From DATFRY01 sp963764695 (GTDB taxonomy: Bacteria; Myxococcota_A; Polyangia; Haliangiales; Haliangiaceae), in NCBI GenBank assembly GCA_963764695.1, contig CAVXTW010000001.1, positions 186,001 through 250,000 of the forward strand: 64,000 bases of DNA, given 5' to 3'. The first letter of the stretch is position 1, and each line of letters starts with the position of its first letter. A program made the position numbers and the translations under genes. Below, one piece after another: positions 24,183-32,528 of the stretch. The notes below the pieces were generated by a model. It saw only the letters and a list, made by a program, of their open reading frames with translations, did no database searches and was not told the origin of the DNA.

Positions 24183-25310
24183 ATGCGGAAGCTCTCCTGG
24201 GCGCGGGTGTCGGCGTGGCGCAGCGCCCGACATCACCTCGACCGGAGAGCGCCGGCCGGCAGCATGCTCGCGGTGGCGAGCCGGCTGTGCGGGCTGCACG
24301 CGCAGGTGATGTCGTCGGCGGAGCTCACGGTGTGGGCGCGCGTGGAGGAGCAGACGCGCGAGCAGGTGCAGCGGGCGCTGTGGGAGGAGCGCACGCTGGT
24401 CAAGACGTGGGCCATGCGCGGCACGCTGCACCTGCTTCCCGCGGACGAGCTGCCGCTGTGGCACGCGGCGCTGGGTATCCACCCGCACTTCCTGGGGCCG
24501 GCCGTGTGGCGGCGGTTCGGGCTGAGCCTGGAGGATCTGGATCGCCTGACCGAGACAGTCGGGTCGGCGCTGGCGGGCCGCATCATGACTCGCGAAGAGC
24601 TGGTGCGAGAGGTGCGGCGGCTGGGCGGTCTGAAGGCCAGGACCGCGAAGCTGGCGCTGAGCGGATGGGGCACGATGCTGAGACCGGCGGCGTTCACCGG
24701 GCGCCTTTGCTTCGCGCCGAGCGAGGGGCAACGCGTGCGGTTCACGCACCCGAGCACCTGGCTGATGGCGACCGATGAGAAGGTGGATGCAGAGACGGCC
24801 GCGGTGGCGGTGACGCGGCGCTATCTGGCCGCCTATGGTCCCGCCAGCTATCAGGATGTGGCCCGCTGGTGGGGCGCCGGAGGCGTCTCGACCGCGCGCC
24901 GGTGGATCGCCGCGCTGGGCGACGAAGCGTGCACCGTCGAGGTCGAGGGCGAGGCGGCCTGGATGCTGGCCGCCGATGCGCGGGCGACACGCGAGCGCGC
25001 GCCGGCCCGCTCGGTGCGTCTCCTGCCCATGTTCGATCAGTACGTGGTCGCCGCGTCCCTGCATGCAGATCACCTGCTGCCGGGCAAGTGGCGCGCCCGC
25101 GTCTACCGGCCGCAGGGCTGGATCTCGCCGGTGCTGCTGGTCAATGGCCGCATGGAGGGCACGTGGGAGCACGCCATCCGGGGCAGCCGCGTGGATGTGA
25201 CCATCGAGCCGTTCGCCGATCCGCCCGCATGGGTGCGGCGCGCGGCGCAGGAAGAGGCGGAGCGACTGGCGACATTTCTCGGCGGCTCGCTGCGCCTGGG
25301 GTGGAGGTGA
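24183..25310 (+). CDS. AlkZ/YcaQ-like winged-helix DNA glycosylase family protein (HTH_42)
   Basis: 375 aa (378 if the ATG at 24174 is used). The HTH_42 family is recognised by LCGLHAQVMSSAELTVWAR near residue 35, equivalent to the conserved Q-containing loop, then WAMRGTLHLLPADEL and GPASYQDVARWWG, and a C-terminal LLPMFDQYVV followed by VLLVNGRMEGTW. Characterised members unhook interstrand crosslinks or excise alkylated bases; in some myxobacterial and actinobacterial genomes such genes are self-resistance functions. The last Gln of the canonical QxQ appears as AQV here, so activity should be tested. The stop overlaps the YjbR-like start (TGATG). Confidence 0.8.
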   Translation: MRKLSWARVSAWRSARHHLDRRAPAGSMLAVASRLCGLHAQVMSSAELTVWARVEEQTREQVQRALWEERTLVKTWAMRGTLHLLPADELPLWHAALGIHPHFLGPAVWRRFGLSLEDLDRLTETVGSALAGRIMTREELVREVRRLGGLKARTAKLALSGWGTMLRPAAFTGRLCFAPSEGQRVRFTHPSTWLMATDEKVDAETAAVAVTRRYLAAYGPASYQDVARWWGAGGVSTARRWIAALGDEACTVEVEGEAAWMLAADARATRERAPARSVRLLPMFDQYVVAASLHADHLLPGKWRARVYRPQGWISPVLLVNGRMEGTWEHAIRGSRVDVTIEPFADPPAWVRRAAQEEAERLATFLGGSLRLGWR

Positions 25311-25711
25311 TGGTGGTGACGGTCAACGATGTGCGCCGCCTGGCGATGACGCTGCCGCGCAGCACGGAGCACCTGATCAGGGGACGGGTCAAGTTCCGGG
25401 TCGGGCAGATCGTCTACCTTGCCTTCACTCGCGACGAGAAGGTCATGGGCTTTGCCTTCCCCAAGGAATGGCGCGCCGGGCTGGTCGAGGCGGAGCCGGA
25501 CAAGTTCTGCATGCCCGAGCCGTCCGACGAGCGATTCAACTGGGTCTGTGTGAGGGTGGACGCGATCGACGAGGCGGAGATGCGCACGATCGTCACCGAG
25601 GCGTGGCGAATGGTCGTGCCCGCCCGGGTGGCGGCGGCGCACCTCGACGGCGGCCTCGACGGCGGCGGCTCCCCGCGCCGACCGCCTCGCGGCCGGCCGC
25701 GATCGAGGTGA
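25310..25711 (+). CDS. MmcQ/YjbR-family protein
   Basis: 133 aa, ATG overlapping the TGA of the AlkZ-like gene, so the two are coupled. The body matches the MmcQ/YjbR double-wing fold: VNDVRRLAMTLPRSTEHLI, KFRVGQIVYLAF, then MGFAFPKEWRAGLV and WVCVRVDAIDEAEMRTIV. A basic Arg/Pro tail follows. The family is predicted to bind DNA by fold and is often near DNA-repair or resistance genes; coupling to an AlkZ-like gene fits that pattern. Confidence 0.85.
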   Translation: MVVTVNDVRRLAMTLPRSTEHLIRGRVKFRVGQIVYLAFTRDEKVMGFAFPKEWRAGLVEAEPDKFCMPEPSDERFNWVCVRVDAIDEAEMRTIVTEAWRMVVPARVAAAHLDGGLDGGGSPRRPPRGRPRSR

Positions 25712-25714
25712 TCT

Positions 25715-28501
25715 CTACTGGTCCGGTACACCGGGGAGGGGTGCCTCCACGACCACGTCGAAGTCCATCTGCGTGCCCTGGCGATCGACGGTGAGCCTGG
25801 CCGCAGAGCCGACCTCGCGATCGAGCATCAAGGCGTGGACGACGTGCGAATCCATGCGTGCGGTGGACAGACCGTCGACCGCGAGCACGACGTCGCCGAC
25901 GCGCAGGCCGGACGAGGCGGCGGCACGCCGGAGCGACTGGATGCGATGCGTCCCCGGCGAGACCTCTTCGAGATCGATGCCGATCTCGCCGGACGGATTG
26001 CGCATGCGCATCGTGACGACCTCGACGGTGACGTTCGCGGTGGCTCCCGGCCTGACCTCCACGGAGACCGTGCGCGCCGACTGCATCGCAGAGCGCCGGC
26101 CGAAGCACTGGACCGTGATCGCGCCGGCCGGGACCGCAAGCGAGAAGCGGCCGGTCGCATCGGTCTCGGCCCGGCGGGCCGCGTCGCCGCCGTCGATGGG
26201 AAAGATGCAGTGGACGCCGGGGATGGCCGCGCGAGTCCGCAGATCGACCACGGCTCCCGTGATCGTGCCGGTCGCGCCGGCGGTCAGCGTCAGGCGGCTG
26301 ACCTGGTCGGCGGTCACCTCCACGCGCGCGGCCGCGTGCTGGCCGCTCGGGGCGATGGCGCTCACCTCGTAGGCGCCCGCAGGCAGATCGGCGACCGTGA
26401 ACTTCGAGTCGGTGACGTCGGCCTGCCGGTGTGAGCTCTCGCTCCTGAGCGTGATCTCCGGCGAACTGCTGAATCCACGCAGGACGCCCTCGATCGCGCC
26501 GGTCGGCGGTAGCTCGACGACGACATCTCTCGCGCCGGCCTCCACCGAGGTCAATGGCGATCCACCCGACCGCGTGTGGAGCGAGTATCTTCCCGCGGTC
26601 AGCCCCTCGAGGACGAAGGTGCCGTCCGCACCGCTCTGGGCGTTCGCCTCGCCGCCCTCGCTGGAGATTGCGGTGATGTCGAGGCCGGCGACCGGTTCGC
26701 CGCGTCGCGCGACGCGTCCGGAGATCGTCAGATCGGCCGGGGCGATGGTGAGCCGCACGTCGGTGACACGAGACGACGCGTCGGCGACCTGCACGACGGG
26801 GTGGCGTCCGCCGCCCGGCGGAGGGTAGTTGATCCAGCCGTTCCGGGACCGGTACACCCGGGGGACGTAACGTCCGGCGGCGAGGACGCTGACCAGGAAG
26901 CTGCCGTCGGCGGCGGTGGTGTCGGACGCGCTCTCGTCCGGCCCGTTCTCGCTGCCCTCGCGCTCGAGGCCGACCTTGACGCCGCCCACCGGTGCGCCCT
27001 TCGCGTCGACCACCGATCCGGCGACGGACGCCGTGATGTCGAGCTCGAGGACGAGGCCGCCGACATCCTGTGCGCCGACCGAGACCGGGCGTCGCTCGGA
27101 GCCGGCGCTTTCGGCGGCGCTGGTGGCGAGGATGTCGTAGGTCGCCGGCTCGACACCTTCCAGCTGGAAGGTCCCGTCGTCCCTCGACAGGGTCAGCGTG
27201 CGGCGCCATCTCTCCTGCTCCAGCCGGACCTCCGCGTGGGCGACCGCCTTGCCGCCGCGCATCACACGCCCCGAGACGGTGGCCAGACGCTCGCAGACGA
27301 GCTCGACCTGGCCGACCTCGCCGACATCGATGGTCGCGGCGGGCGAGACGAGCCTGTGCTTCTCGACGTCGAGCTTGACCTGACCGCGCGGCAGCCCGGC
27401 GATCGCGAAGCGGCCGTCGGCCAGCGTGACCGCCGAGCCCAGGGTCCAGCTCTCGTCGGTTGACTTCGCGACCACCGTCGCCTCGGCGGTGGGCTTTCCG
27501 CCGACGACAACGCGGCCGGTGAGCGTCGCCCGGCGCTCGAGGGTCAGCGTGATCTCGGTGGTGGCTCCGGCGGCGCCGAGCGTGACCGTCGTGTCGGCGG
27601 CCCGGTCGTCGTCGCGCGCGACCACCCGGTAGGTCCCGGCGATGAGTCCCTCGATGCGGAAGCCGCCGTTTTCGGCGCTCTCGGTCAGCTGGCCCGGGTC
27701 GTGGCCGTTTGTCTCGGCGATGACCACCGCACCGCCGACCGGCGCGCCGGCCTCGTCGACGACGCGCCCGGCGATCGCGATCTCGGGCGAGAGCGCGAAG
27801 TCCACGCGCGCCGCGCGCCGGCCCCGCGTGTGCTCGAGGGCGGTGCCGTAGCCGTCGGCGGCCGCCTCGATGTGAGCCGGCCCGGCCAGCAGACAGACCT
27901 CGTAGCGCCCCTGTTCGTCGGACAGAACCCCGCCGAACACCTCGGAGCGGGTGGCTGCGCGAACCCGCGCACCGGCGATGACCCCTCCGGCCGCGTCGCT
28001 CACGATCCCGGAGACGACGAGCTCGCAGTCGCGCAGCTCGATGGTCACGTCGCCCGGCGGCGGCCGCGGATCACGCGCGCGAAGCTCCAGCACGACACCG
28101 CCGGCCACCAGCCCCTTCGCCTGGGCGACGACCTGATACCGCGTGCCCGGTCGCGGTCCAAAGTCGAAGCGCCCCTCGTCATCCGTCTCGACCTCGGCCA
28201 GCACCCACTCACCGATGCGCAGCTCCTCGGTCGTCAGCCTCACGACCGCCCCGCCGACCGGCCGCCCCGCATGCACCACGTGCCCGGCCACCCGATGGGC
28301 GACCCCTTTCTGCCACAGCCACGCCAGCCCCGGAGCCGGCAACTCGGGCACCCGCATCCGCACCGGCGCGAACGCCCGATCGAGCGCCTGCCCCTGCGGG
28401 CTGATAGCCGTCTCCGGTGCGCGCCCGCGACTCACCCAGAGCGCCAGCCCTCCGACCAGCGCGACGATCGCGAAGACGACCCCAAGGCGGTGCCAGCGCA
28501 T
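25715..28501 (-). CDS. Very long carboxypeptidase-regulatory (CarboxypepD_reg/Cna-B-like) repeat protein with C-terminal PDZ
   Basis: 928 aa from ATG 28501, chosen for the CGGGGGGAT upstream; a GTG at 28528 is alternative. One signal-anchor helix (VFAIVALVGGLALWV) is followed by about nine to ten tandem beta-sandwich repeats of 80-95 aa. Each has the pattern G-x-V-V-D-x-x-G-x-P-V-x-G-A-x-V, then DGRF-x-x-x-G-L-x-x-G-x-Y. The final 90 residues form a PDZ domain (GLRVGDVVLAVDGLSTARMDSHVVHALML). It is probably an envelope or extracellular scaffold. No sortase or catalytic motif is visible. The PDZ at the end could bind a partner C-terminus. Confidence 0.82.
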   Translation of the reverse strand: MRWHRLGVVFAIVALVGGLALWVSRGRAPETAISPQGQALDRAFAPVRMRVPELPAPGLAWLWQKGVAHRVAGHVVHAGRPVGGAVVRLTTEELRIGEWVLAEVETDDEGRFDFGPRPGTRYQVVAQAKGLVAGGVVLELRARDPRPPPGDVTIELRDCELVVSGIVSDAAGGVIAGARVRAATRSEVFGGVLSDEQGRYEVCLLAGPAHIEAAADGYGTALEHTRGRRAARVDFALSPEIAIAGRVVDEAGAPVGGAVVIAETNGHDPGQLTESAENGGFRIEGLIAGTYRVVARDDDRAADTTVTLGAAGATTEITLTLERRATLTGRVVVGGKPTAEATVVAKSTDESWTLGSAVTLADGRFAIAGLPRGQVKLDVEKHRLVSPAATIDVGEVGQVELVCERLATVSGRVMRGGKAVAHAEVRLEQERWRRTLTLSRDDGTFQLEGVEPATYDILATSAAESAGSERRPVSVGAQDVGGLVLELDITASVAGSVVDAKGAPVGGVKVGLEREGSENGPDESASDTTAADGSFLVSVLAAGRYVPRVYRSRNGWINYPPPGGGRHPVVQVADASSRVTDVRLTIAPADLTISGRVARRGEPVAGLDITAISSEGGEANAQSGADGTFVLEGLTAGRYSLHTRSGGSPLTSVEAGARDVVVELPPTGAIEGVLRGFSSSPEITLRSESSHRQADVTDSKFTVADLPAGAYEVSAIAPSGQHAAARVEVTADQVSRLTLTAGATGTITGAVVDLRTRAAIPGVHCIFPIDGGDAARRAETDATGRFSLAVPAGAITVQCFGRRSAMQSARTVSVEVRPGATANVTVEVVTMRMRNPSGEIGIDLEEVSPGTHRIQSLRRAAASSGLRVGDVVLAVDGLSTARMDSHVVHALMLDREVGSAARLTVDRQGTQMDFDVVVEAPLPGVPDQ

Positions 28502-28598
28502 CCCGATCCCCCCGAGCGAATGATCCACCAGATCGGCACGGTGTGTCGATGAACCTCATCGTGAGCGCCGCCACATCAGGCTCACGAACGCCTTCGGG

Positions 28599-28604
28599 TA
28601 TATT
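28599..28604 (+). promoter_or_regulatory. -10-like TATATT 7 nt before the start at 28612
   Basis: TATATT lies in a GC-rich setting and ends 7 nt before the ATG at 28612. The short distance again suggests a leaderless transcript. A possible -35 is not clear. Confidence 0.4.
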
Positions 28605-28611
28605 GGCGGCC

Positions 28612-29271
28612 ATGCGGATGACCCTGGGGGATGCGTTCAATCGCAGGAAGAAGCTTGCGGCCGATCTGGGGTCGTGGACCAACCGGCTGAAGGCGGCGGG
28701 GTCGACGAAGCGGACGTATCGGTGCAAGGCGATCGAGGGGGGCGGGGCGTTCACGCCTGAGCCGGGGTCGGAGAAGACGACGACGCGGCACTATACGGTC
28801 GAGGAGTGCCGGGAGAAGATCGCCGGGATTCTCGAGGAGGACCGGCAGCTGGCGCTGCGCATCTCGCTGACCAATCAGGCGGCCAGGGCGGAGGTCGAGG
28901 ACCTGGCCGGGATGGCGCGGACGTACTCGGTGCCCGAGTTGCTGGTGCTCAAGGACAGCATCATTCCGAAGATGGAGGAGGCGGCGCGCGCGGTGCCGCT
29001 GCGCACCGACGGGGTCAACGTCATCGAGACCGGTGATGGCCACGTCCGGTATCGCGCGGTGAACAAGGTCGAGCGCAAGAAGGAGACCTTCTCCGAGAAG
29101 GGCCTGAAGGCGGAGGAGATGGAGACGCTCGGCTACGATGTCACCGAGGTGACCGACTACGGCCTGCCGGCGCGCGAGGTGTGGAACGAGATCGATCGCA
29201 TCCAGGAGTTCTTGCAGCGGGTGAAGCAGGCCATCAACCGCGCGAACAAGACTGAGCTGGTCGATCTGTAG
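28612..29271 (+). CDS. Helical protein of unknown function, distantly DIP1984-like
   Basis: 219 aa, soluble, mostly alpha-helical. Helix-rich N-terminus (DAFNRRKKLAADLGSWTNRL), a middle block with ALRISLTNQAARAEVEDL and a C-terminal helix with EIDRIQEFLQRVKQAINRANKTELV. The order 'RRxxL...TN...NxTEL' is reminiscent of DIP1984-type proteins, but similarity is weak and the identification is speculative. Between them is a basic beta-like segment (GHVRYRAVNKVERKKETF). It is a lone gene, with an AT-rich TATATT box just upstream. Confidence 0.75.
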   Translation: MRMTLGDAFNRRKKLAADLGSWTNRLKAAGSTKRTYRCKAIEGGGAFTPEPGSEKTTTRHYTVEECREKIAGILEEDRQLALRISLTNQAARAEVEDLAGMARTYSVPELLVLKDSIIPKMEEAARAVPLRTDGVNVIETGDGHVRYRAVNKVERKKETFSEKGLKAEEMETLGYDVTEVTDYGLPAREVWNEIDRIQEFLQRVKQAINRANKTELVDL

Positions 29272-29314
29272 AAGTGGCGCGGCCCACGCCCGGGCGTCTG
29301 GTGCCCGTTTAGCT

Positions 29315-29390
29315 GAGGGGTACCCGTTACTCGTGACGATGTGCGAGGTGCGATGACTCCTCATTGGAGTCGTTACTCGGTACCTCTTGC
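29315..29390 (+). other. Structured intergenic element with nested inverted repeats
   Basis: Between the genes ending at 29271 and starting at 29536. An outer imperfect stem pairs GAGGGGTACC (29315-29324) with GGTACCTC (29379-29386). An inner perfect 6-bp hairpin pairs GACTCC (29355-29360) with GGAGTC (29366-29371) with a 5-nt loop. The octamer GTTACTCG occurs at 29326-29333 and again at 29372-29379. The region looks designed, but it has no T-run, so it may be a small RNA, attenuator, recombination site or a palindromic operator. Confidence 0.4.
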
Positions 29391-29535
29391 AACGAACAAA
29401 CCGTCTCGGGATGTGGTCGGCGGATAGGCATGTGACCAGCTGCGCGTGACAGGTATGCGGCCATCCTTCGGCAGGGCCGCGCCATCCATACGATAGCTCC
29501 TTGCCAGGAGCGCCGTCGAAGGGTTCGATCATCGG

Positions 29536-30621
29536 ATGGCGCGGGCCTACAAGACCGTCACCGCTCAGGCGCTCCATTTCTTCGTGCGCGCGCACACCGC
29601 GATCCCACAGGGACCGGTCATCTCACCCGCCGCGTGGCGCGGCGAGGAGCTCCGCCGCTCGGAGCACTGGATCGACCGGCTCGACGGCTCCGACGTGGCC
29701 GAGATCGAGGCCGCGCTCGCCCACGCCGGGAGGACCGGGAAGCCGCTCGGCGAGCTTCTGGCCGACGACTTTCCGCTCCCCTCGCTCGGCGCCCGGGTCG
29801 CGCGCTGGCGGACCGCCGTCGCCGAGGGTCTCGGCGTGCAGGTCGTCAAGGGAGTCCCGGTCGAGCGCTGGTCCACCGCCGAGTGCGAGCGCTTCTACTG
29901 GTGCCTGGGACGGCACCTGGGCACCGCGGGCGCGCAGAACCGCGACGGCGAGCTCCTCGGCCACGTGCGCGATCAGGGCCTGTCCTACGATGACCCATCG
30001 GTCCGCGGCTACAGGACCGCCGCGCGCCTCGACTACCACTGCGACGCCGCCGACGCGGTCGGCCTGCTGTGTCTGCGCGCCGCCAGGCAGGGTGGCACCA
30101 GCCGGTTCGTCAGCTCGGTGACGGTGTGGAACGCGCTCCATGCGCGCCGCCCGGACCTCGCGGCCAGGCTGTTCGAGCCGCTCGCCCTCGATACGCGCGG
30201 CGACGGCGGGCTCGACTTCTTCACCGTGCCGCCCTGTCGCTTCGCGGACGGTGTGCTTCGCACGTTCTATCACGCCGACTACTTCCGGACCGCCGAGCGT
30301 CAGCCCGGGGCGCCTCGCCTCTCGGAGCTCGACCGCGAGATGCTCGACGCGTACGACGAGATCGCCAGGACGTCGGGCGTCTACCTCGAGATGGACTTCG
30401 AGCCGGGCGACATCCAGCTGCTCTCGAACCACACGGTCCTGCACTCGCGCAGCGACTACGTGGACTTCGAGGAGGAGGACAGGAAGCGCCACCTGCTGCG
30501 CCTGTGGCTCTCGTTCGACCGCCCTCGCTCGCTGCGAGCGCTCACTGCCCTCGGCCGCGAGGCGGTGCGCCTGGTCGCCGTGCTCGGAGCCGGGCGGCTC
30601 CGCAAGCGCCTCCACGCCTGA
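29536..30621 (+). CDS. TauD/TfdA-family Fe(II)/2-oxoglutarate-dependent oxygenase
   Basis: 361 aa. The facial triad is visible: DYHCDAADAV (HxD) at about residue 162 and NHTVLHSRSDYVDF (distal His) at about residue 300, followed by the RLWLSF region with the 2-oxoglutarate-binding Arg. Upstream parts GVQVVKGVPVERWS fit the family N-terminus. The family hydroxylates small organic substrates such as taurine or amino acids; substrate unknown here. A candidate -10 (TACGAT) lies at 29489-29494. It is followed after 57 nt by the cNMP/redox fusion gene and may be co-transcribed. Confidence 0.85.
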   Translation: MARAYKTVTAQALHFFVRAHTAIPQGPVISPAAWRGEELRRSEHWIDRLDGSDVAEIEAALAHAGRTGKPLGELLADDFPLPSLGARVARWRTAVAEGLGVQVVKGVPVERWSTAECERFYWCLGRHLGTAGAQNRDGELLGHVRDQGLSYDDPSVRGYRTAARLDYHCDAADAVGLLCLRAARQGGTSRFVSSVTVWNALHARRPDLAARLFEPLALDTRGDGGLDFFTVPPCRFADGVLRTFYHADYFRTAERQPGAPRLSELDREMLDAYDEIARTSGVYLEMDFEPGDIQLLSNHTVLHSRSDYVDFEEEDRKRHLLRLWLSFDRPRSLRALTALGREAVRLVAVLGAGRLRKRLHA

Positions 30622-30678
30622 CAGACGGCGAGCCCCCCGGCGCTGCCCGCGGTAGGCTTGCCCCCGTGGAGGGCGAGG

Positions 30679-32343
30679 ATGGCAGATGACCGGTTTCTGA
30701 ACCGCCGCGAGCAGATGTTTCCACGCCTGACCGAGGGCCAGCTCGGGCGCATCTGTCGGGTCGGGGCGCGGCGGCCTGTCCAGACCGGGCAGATCCTGTA
30801 CGAGCCGGGGCAGCGACACACATCCTTCTTCGTCGTCGTCGAGGGCAGTGTCGAGGTGGTGCGCCCGCTCGACGGCCGCGAGGAGATGATCTCCGTGCTC
30901 GGCCCCGGCCAGTTCACCGGCGAGATCAACATGCTGTCGGGACGTGGGAGCCTCGCGCTGGCCCGGGTCGTGGCCGACGGGGTCGTCGTCCAGGTCAACC
31001 GCGATCATCTGCACGCGCTGGTGCAGGGGGACTCCGAGCTGAGCGAGATCCTGATGCGCGCCTTCATCCTGCGCCGGGTCGCGCTGGTCGCGTCGGGAGA
31101 GGCCGAGCTGCTCCTTCTCGGCTCGCGTCACTCGGCGCCGACGCTGCGGCTCAAGGAGTTCTTGACCCGCAACGTGCATCCCTTCACCTACCACGACGTC
31201 GAGAGCGACCCGGAGGCGGAGGCGCTCTTGTGCCGCTTCGACGTCGCGCCGCACGAGGTGCCGGTCATCCTGTGCAAGGGGGGCACGGTCCTGCGCAACC
31301 CCTCGATCGAGGCGCTCGCGTCCGCGCTCGGCCTGAGCCCCGATCTCGACGCCGCCACGATCCACGACGTCGTGATCGTCGGAGGCGGACCGGCCGGCCT
31401 TGCCGCGGCGGTCTACGCGGCGTCCGAGGGGCTCGACGTGCTGGTGCTCGAGGGGACCGCGCCCGGCGGCCAGGCAGGCACCAGCTCGCGCATCGAGAAC
31501 TACCTCGGCTTTCCGACCGGCATCTCGGGTCAGGCGCTGGCCGGCCGGGCGCTGACCCAGGCGGAGAAGTTCGGCGCCGAGGTGGCCATCGCGCGCACCG
31601 CGGTCGGCATCGACTGCAGCGTGCGGCCGTACATGGTCCGGCTCGCCGGCGGCGACGCGGTGCGCGCGCGGACCGTGATCATCGCGACCGGGGCGCGCTA
31701 TCGCAGGCCCGACCTGGCCGAGCTGTCCCGCTTCGAGGGCACCGGCGTCTTCTACAGCGCGACCCACATGGAGGCGCAGATGTGCCGGAACGAGGAGGTC
31801 GCCGTGGTCGGCGGCGGTAACTCGGCCGGGCAGGCGGCGGTCTTCCTGGCGTCGTTCGCCGAGCAGGTCCAGGTGCTGGTGCGCGGCCCGAGCCTGGCCG
31901 ACAGCATGTCGCGCTACCTCATCCGCCGGATCGAGGACACGGGCAACATCGCGCTGCGCACGCACACGCAGATCGAGGCGCTCGAGGGGGCCACGGAGCT
32001 CGAGCGCGTCGTGTGGCGGCGGGTCGACGGCGGTGAACCGGAGACCCGCCCGATCCGGCACGTCTTCCTCATGACCGGCGCCGACCCGAGCACCGCGTGG
32101 CTGGACGGGTGCGTGGCCCGCGACGACAAGGGCTTCATCAAGACCGGGTCCGAGCTGCTCCAGACCGAGCTCGACGAGGCGCGCTGGCCGCTGCCGCGCC
32201 CGCCTCAGATGCTGGAGACCAGCAAGCCGGGGGTCTTCGCGGTCGGCGATGTCAGGTCGGGCAGCGTCAAGCGCGTCGCGTCCGCCGTCGGCGAGGGCTC
32301 GATCTGCGTCCAGCTGGTCCACCGGGCCCTGCGCGAGCTCTGA
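30679..32343 (+). CDS. cNMP-binding / glutaredoxin-like / thioredoxin-reductase-like fusion
   Basis: 554 aa from ATG 30679 with RBS GGAGGGCGAGG. Three parts. First, residues about 10-135 form a cyclic-nucleotide-binding beta-barrel (GSVEVVRPLDGREEMISVLGPGQFTGEIN). Second, residues about 145-220 form a thioredoxin-fold segment whose active-site loop reads LGSRHSAPTLRLKEFL, with no Cys. Third, residues about 235-554 form a TrxB-like flavoprotein: VVIVGGGPAGLAAAVYAA (FAD), VAVVGGGNSAGQAAVFLA (NADPH), GVFAVGDVRSGSVKRVA (FAD). The CxxC of TrxB is missing; only a lone Cys lies in EAQMCRNEE. It may be a ligand-controlled reductase using a different centre. No HTH is present, so it is not a classical CRP. 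Confidence 0.85.
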   Translation: MADDRFLNRREQMFPRLTEGQLGRICRVGARRPVQTGQILYEPGQRHTSFFVVVEGSVEVVRPLDGREEMISVLGPGQFTGEINMLSGRGSLALARVVADGVVVQVNRDHLHALVQGDSELSEILMRAFILRRVALVASGEAELLLLGSRHSAPTLRLKEFLTRNVHPFTYHDVESDPEAEALLCRFDVAPHEVPVILCKGGTVLRNPSIEALASALGLSPDLDAATIHDVVIVGGGPAGLAAAVYAASEGLDVLVLEGTAPGGQAGTSSRIENYLGFPTGISGQALAGRALTQAEKFGAEVAIARTAVGIDCSVRPYMVRLAGGDAVRARTVIIATGARYRRPDLAELSRFEGTGVFYSATHMEAQMCRNEEVAVVGGGNSAGQAAVFLASFAEQVQVLVRGPSLADSMSRYLIRRIEDTGNIALRTHTQIEALEGATELERVVWRRVDGGEPETRPIRHVFLMTGADPSTAWLDGCVARDDKGFIKTGSELLQTELDEARWPLPRPPQMLETSKPGVFAVGDVRSGSVKRVASAVGEGSICVQLVHRALREL

Positions 32344-32431
32344 CCCATGAGCGCCCGGCATCCCCCGGTGTCATCCGCGCGCGCACATCGGCCCGACCGA
32401 TAAATCATCGAGCGTTGCGCCGAGACGCCTA

Positions 32432-32437
32432 TAGAAT
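32432..32437 (+). promoter_or_regulatory. Candidate -10 (TAGAAT) of the TRAP transporter operon
   Basis: TAGAAT within CGCCTATAGAATGCGC, 91 nt upstream of the DctP gene start. The surrounding 180 nt between 32344 and 32528 are noncoding and slightly AT-richer. No good -35 at 17 nt spacing is seen, so confidence is low. Confidence 0.35.
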
Positions 32438-32528
32438 GCGCTCAGTCGGTCAGCACCCTCGTAGGACGAGACGGCACGCGGTCAAGGACAGCGACCCCCG
32501 CTCCTGACCCCTACCTACAGGAGAGCGT

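Noticed and set aside
30679..31110. CRP-type transcription factor
   Set aside because: The cNMP domain is not followed by a winged helix but by a thioredoxin-fold segment and a flavoprotein.
29623..32361. Minus-strand frame of 912 codons opposite the oxygenase and the redox fusion
   Set aside because: Both plus-strand genes have catalytic and cofactor motifs; no motif on the minus strand.
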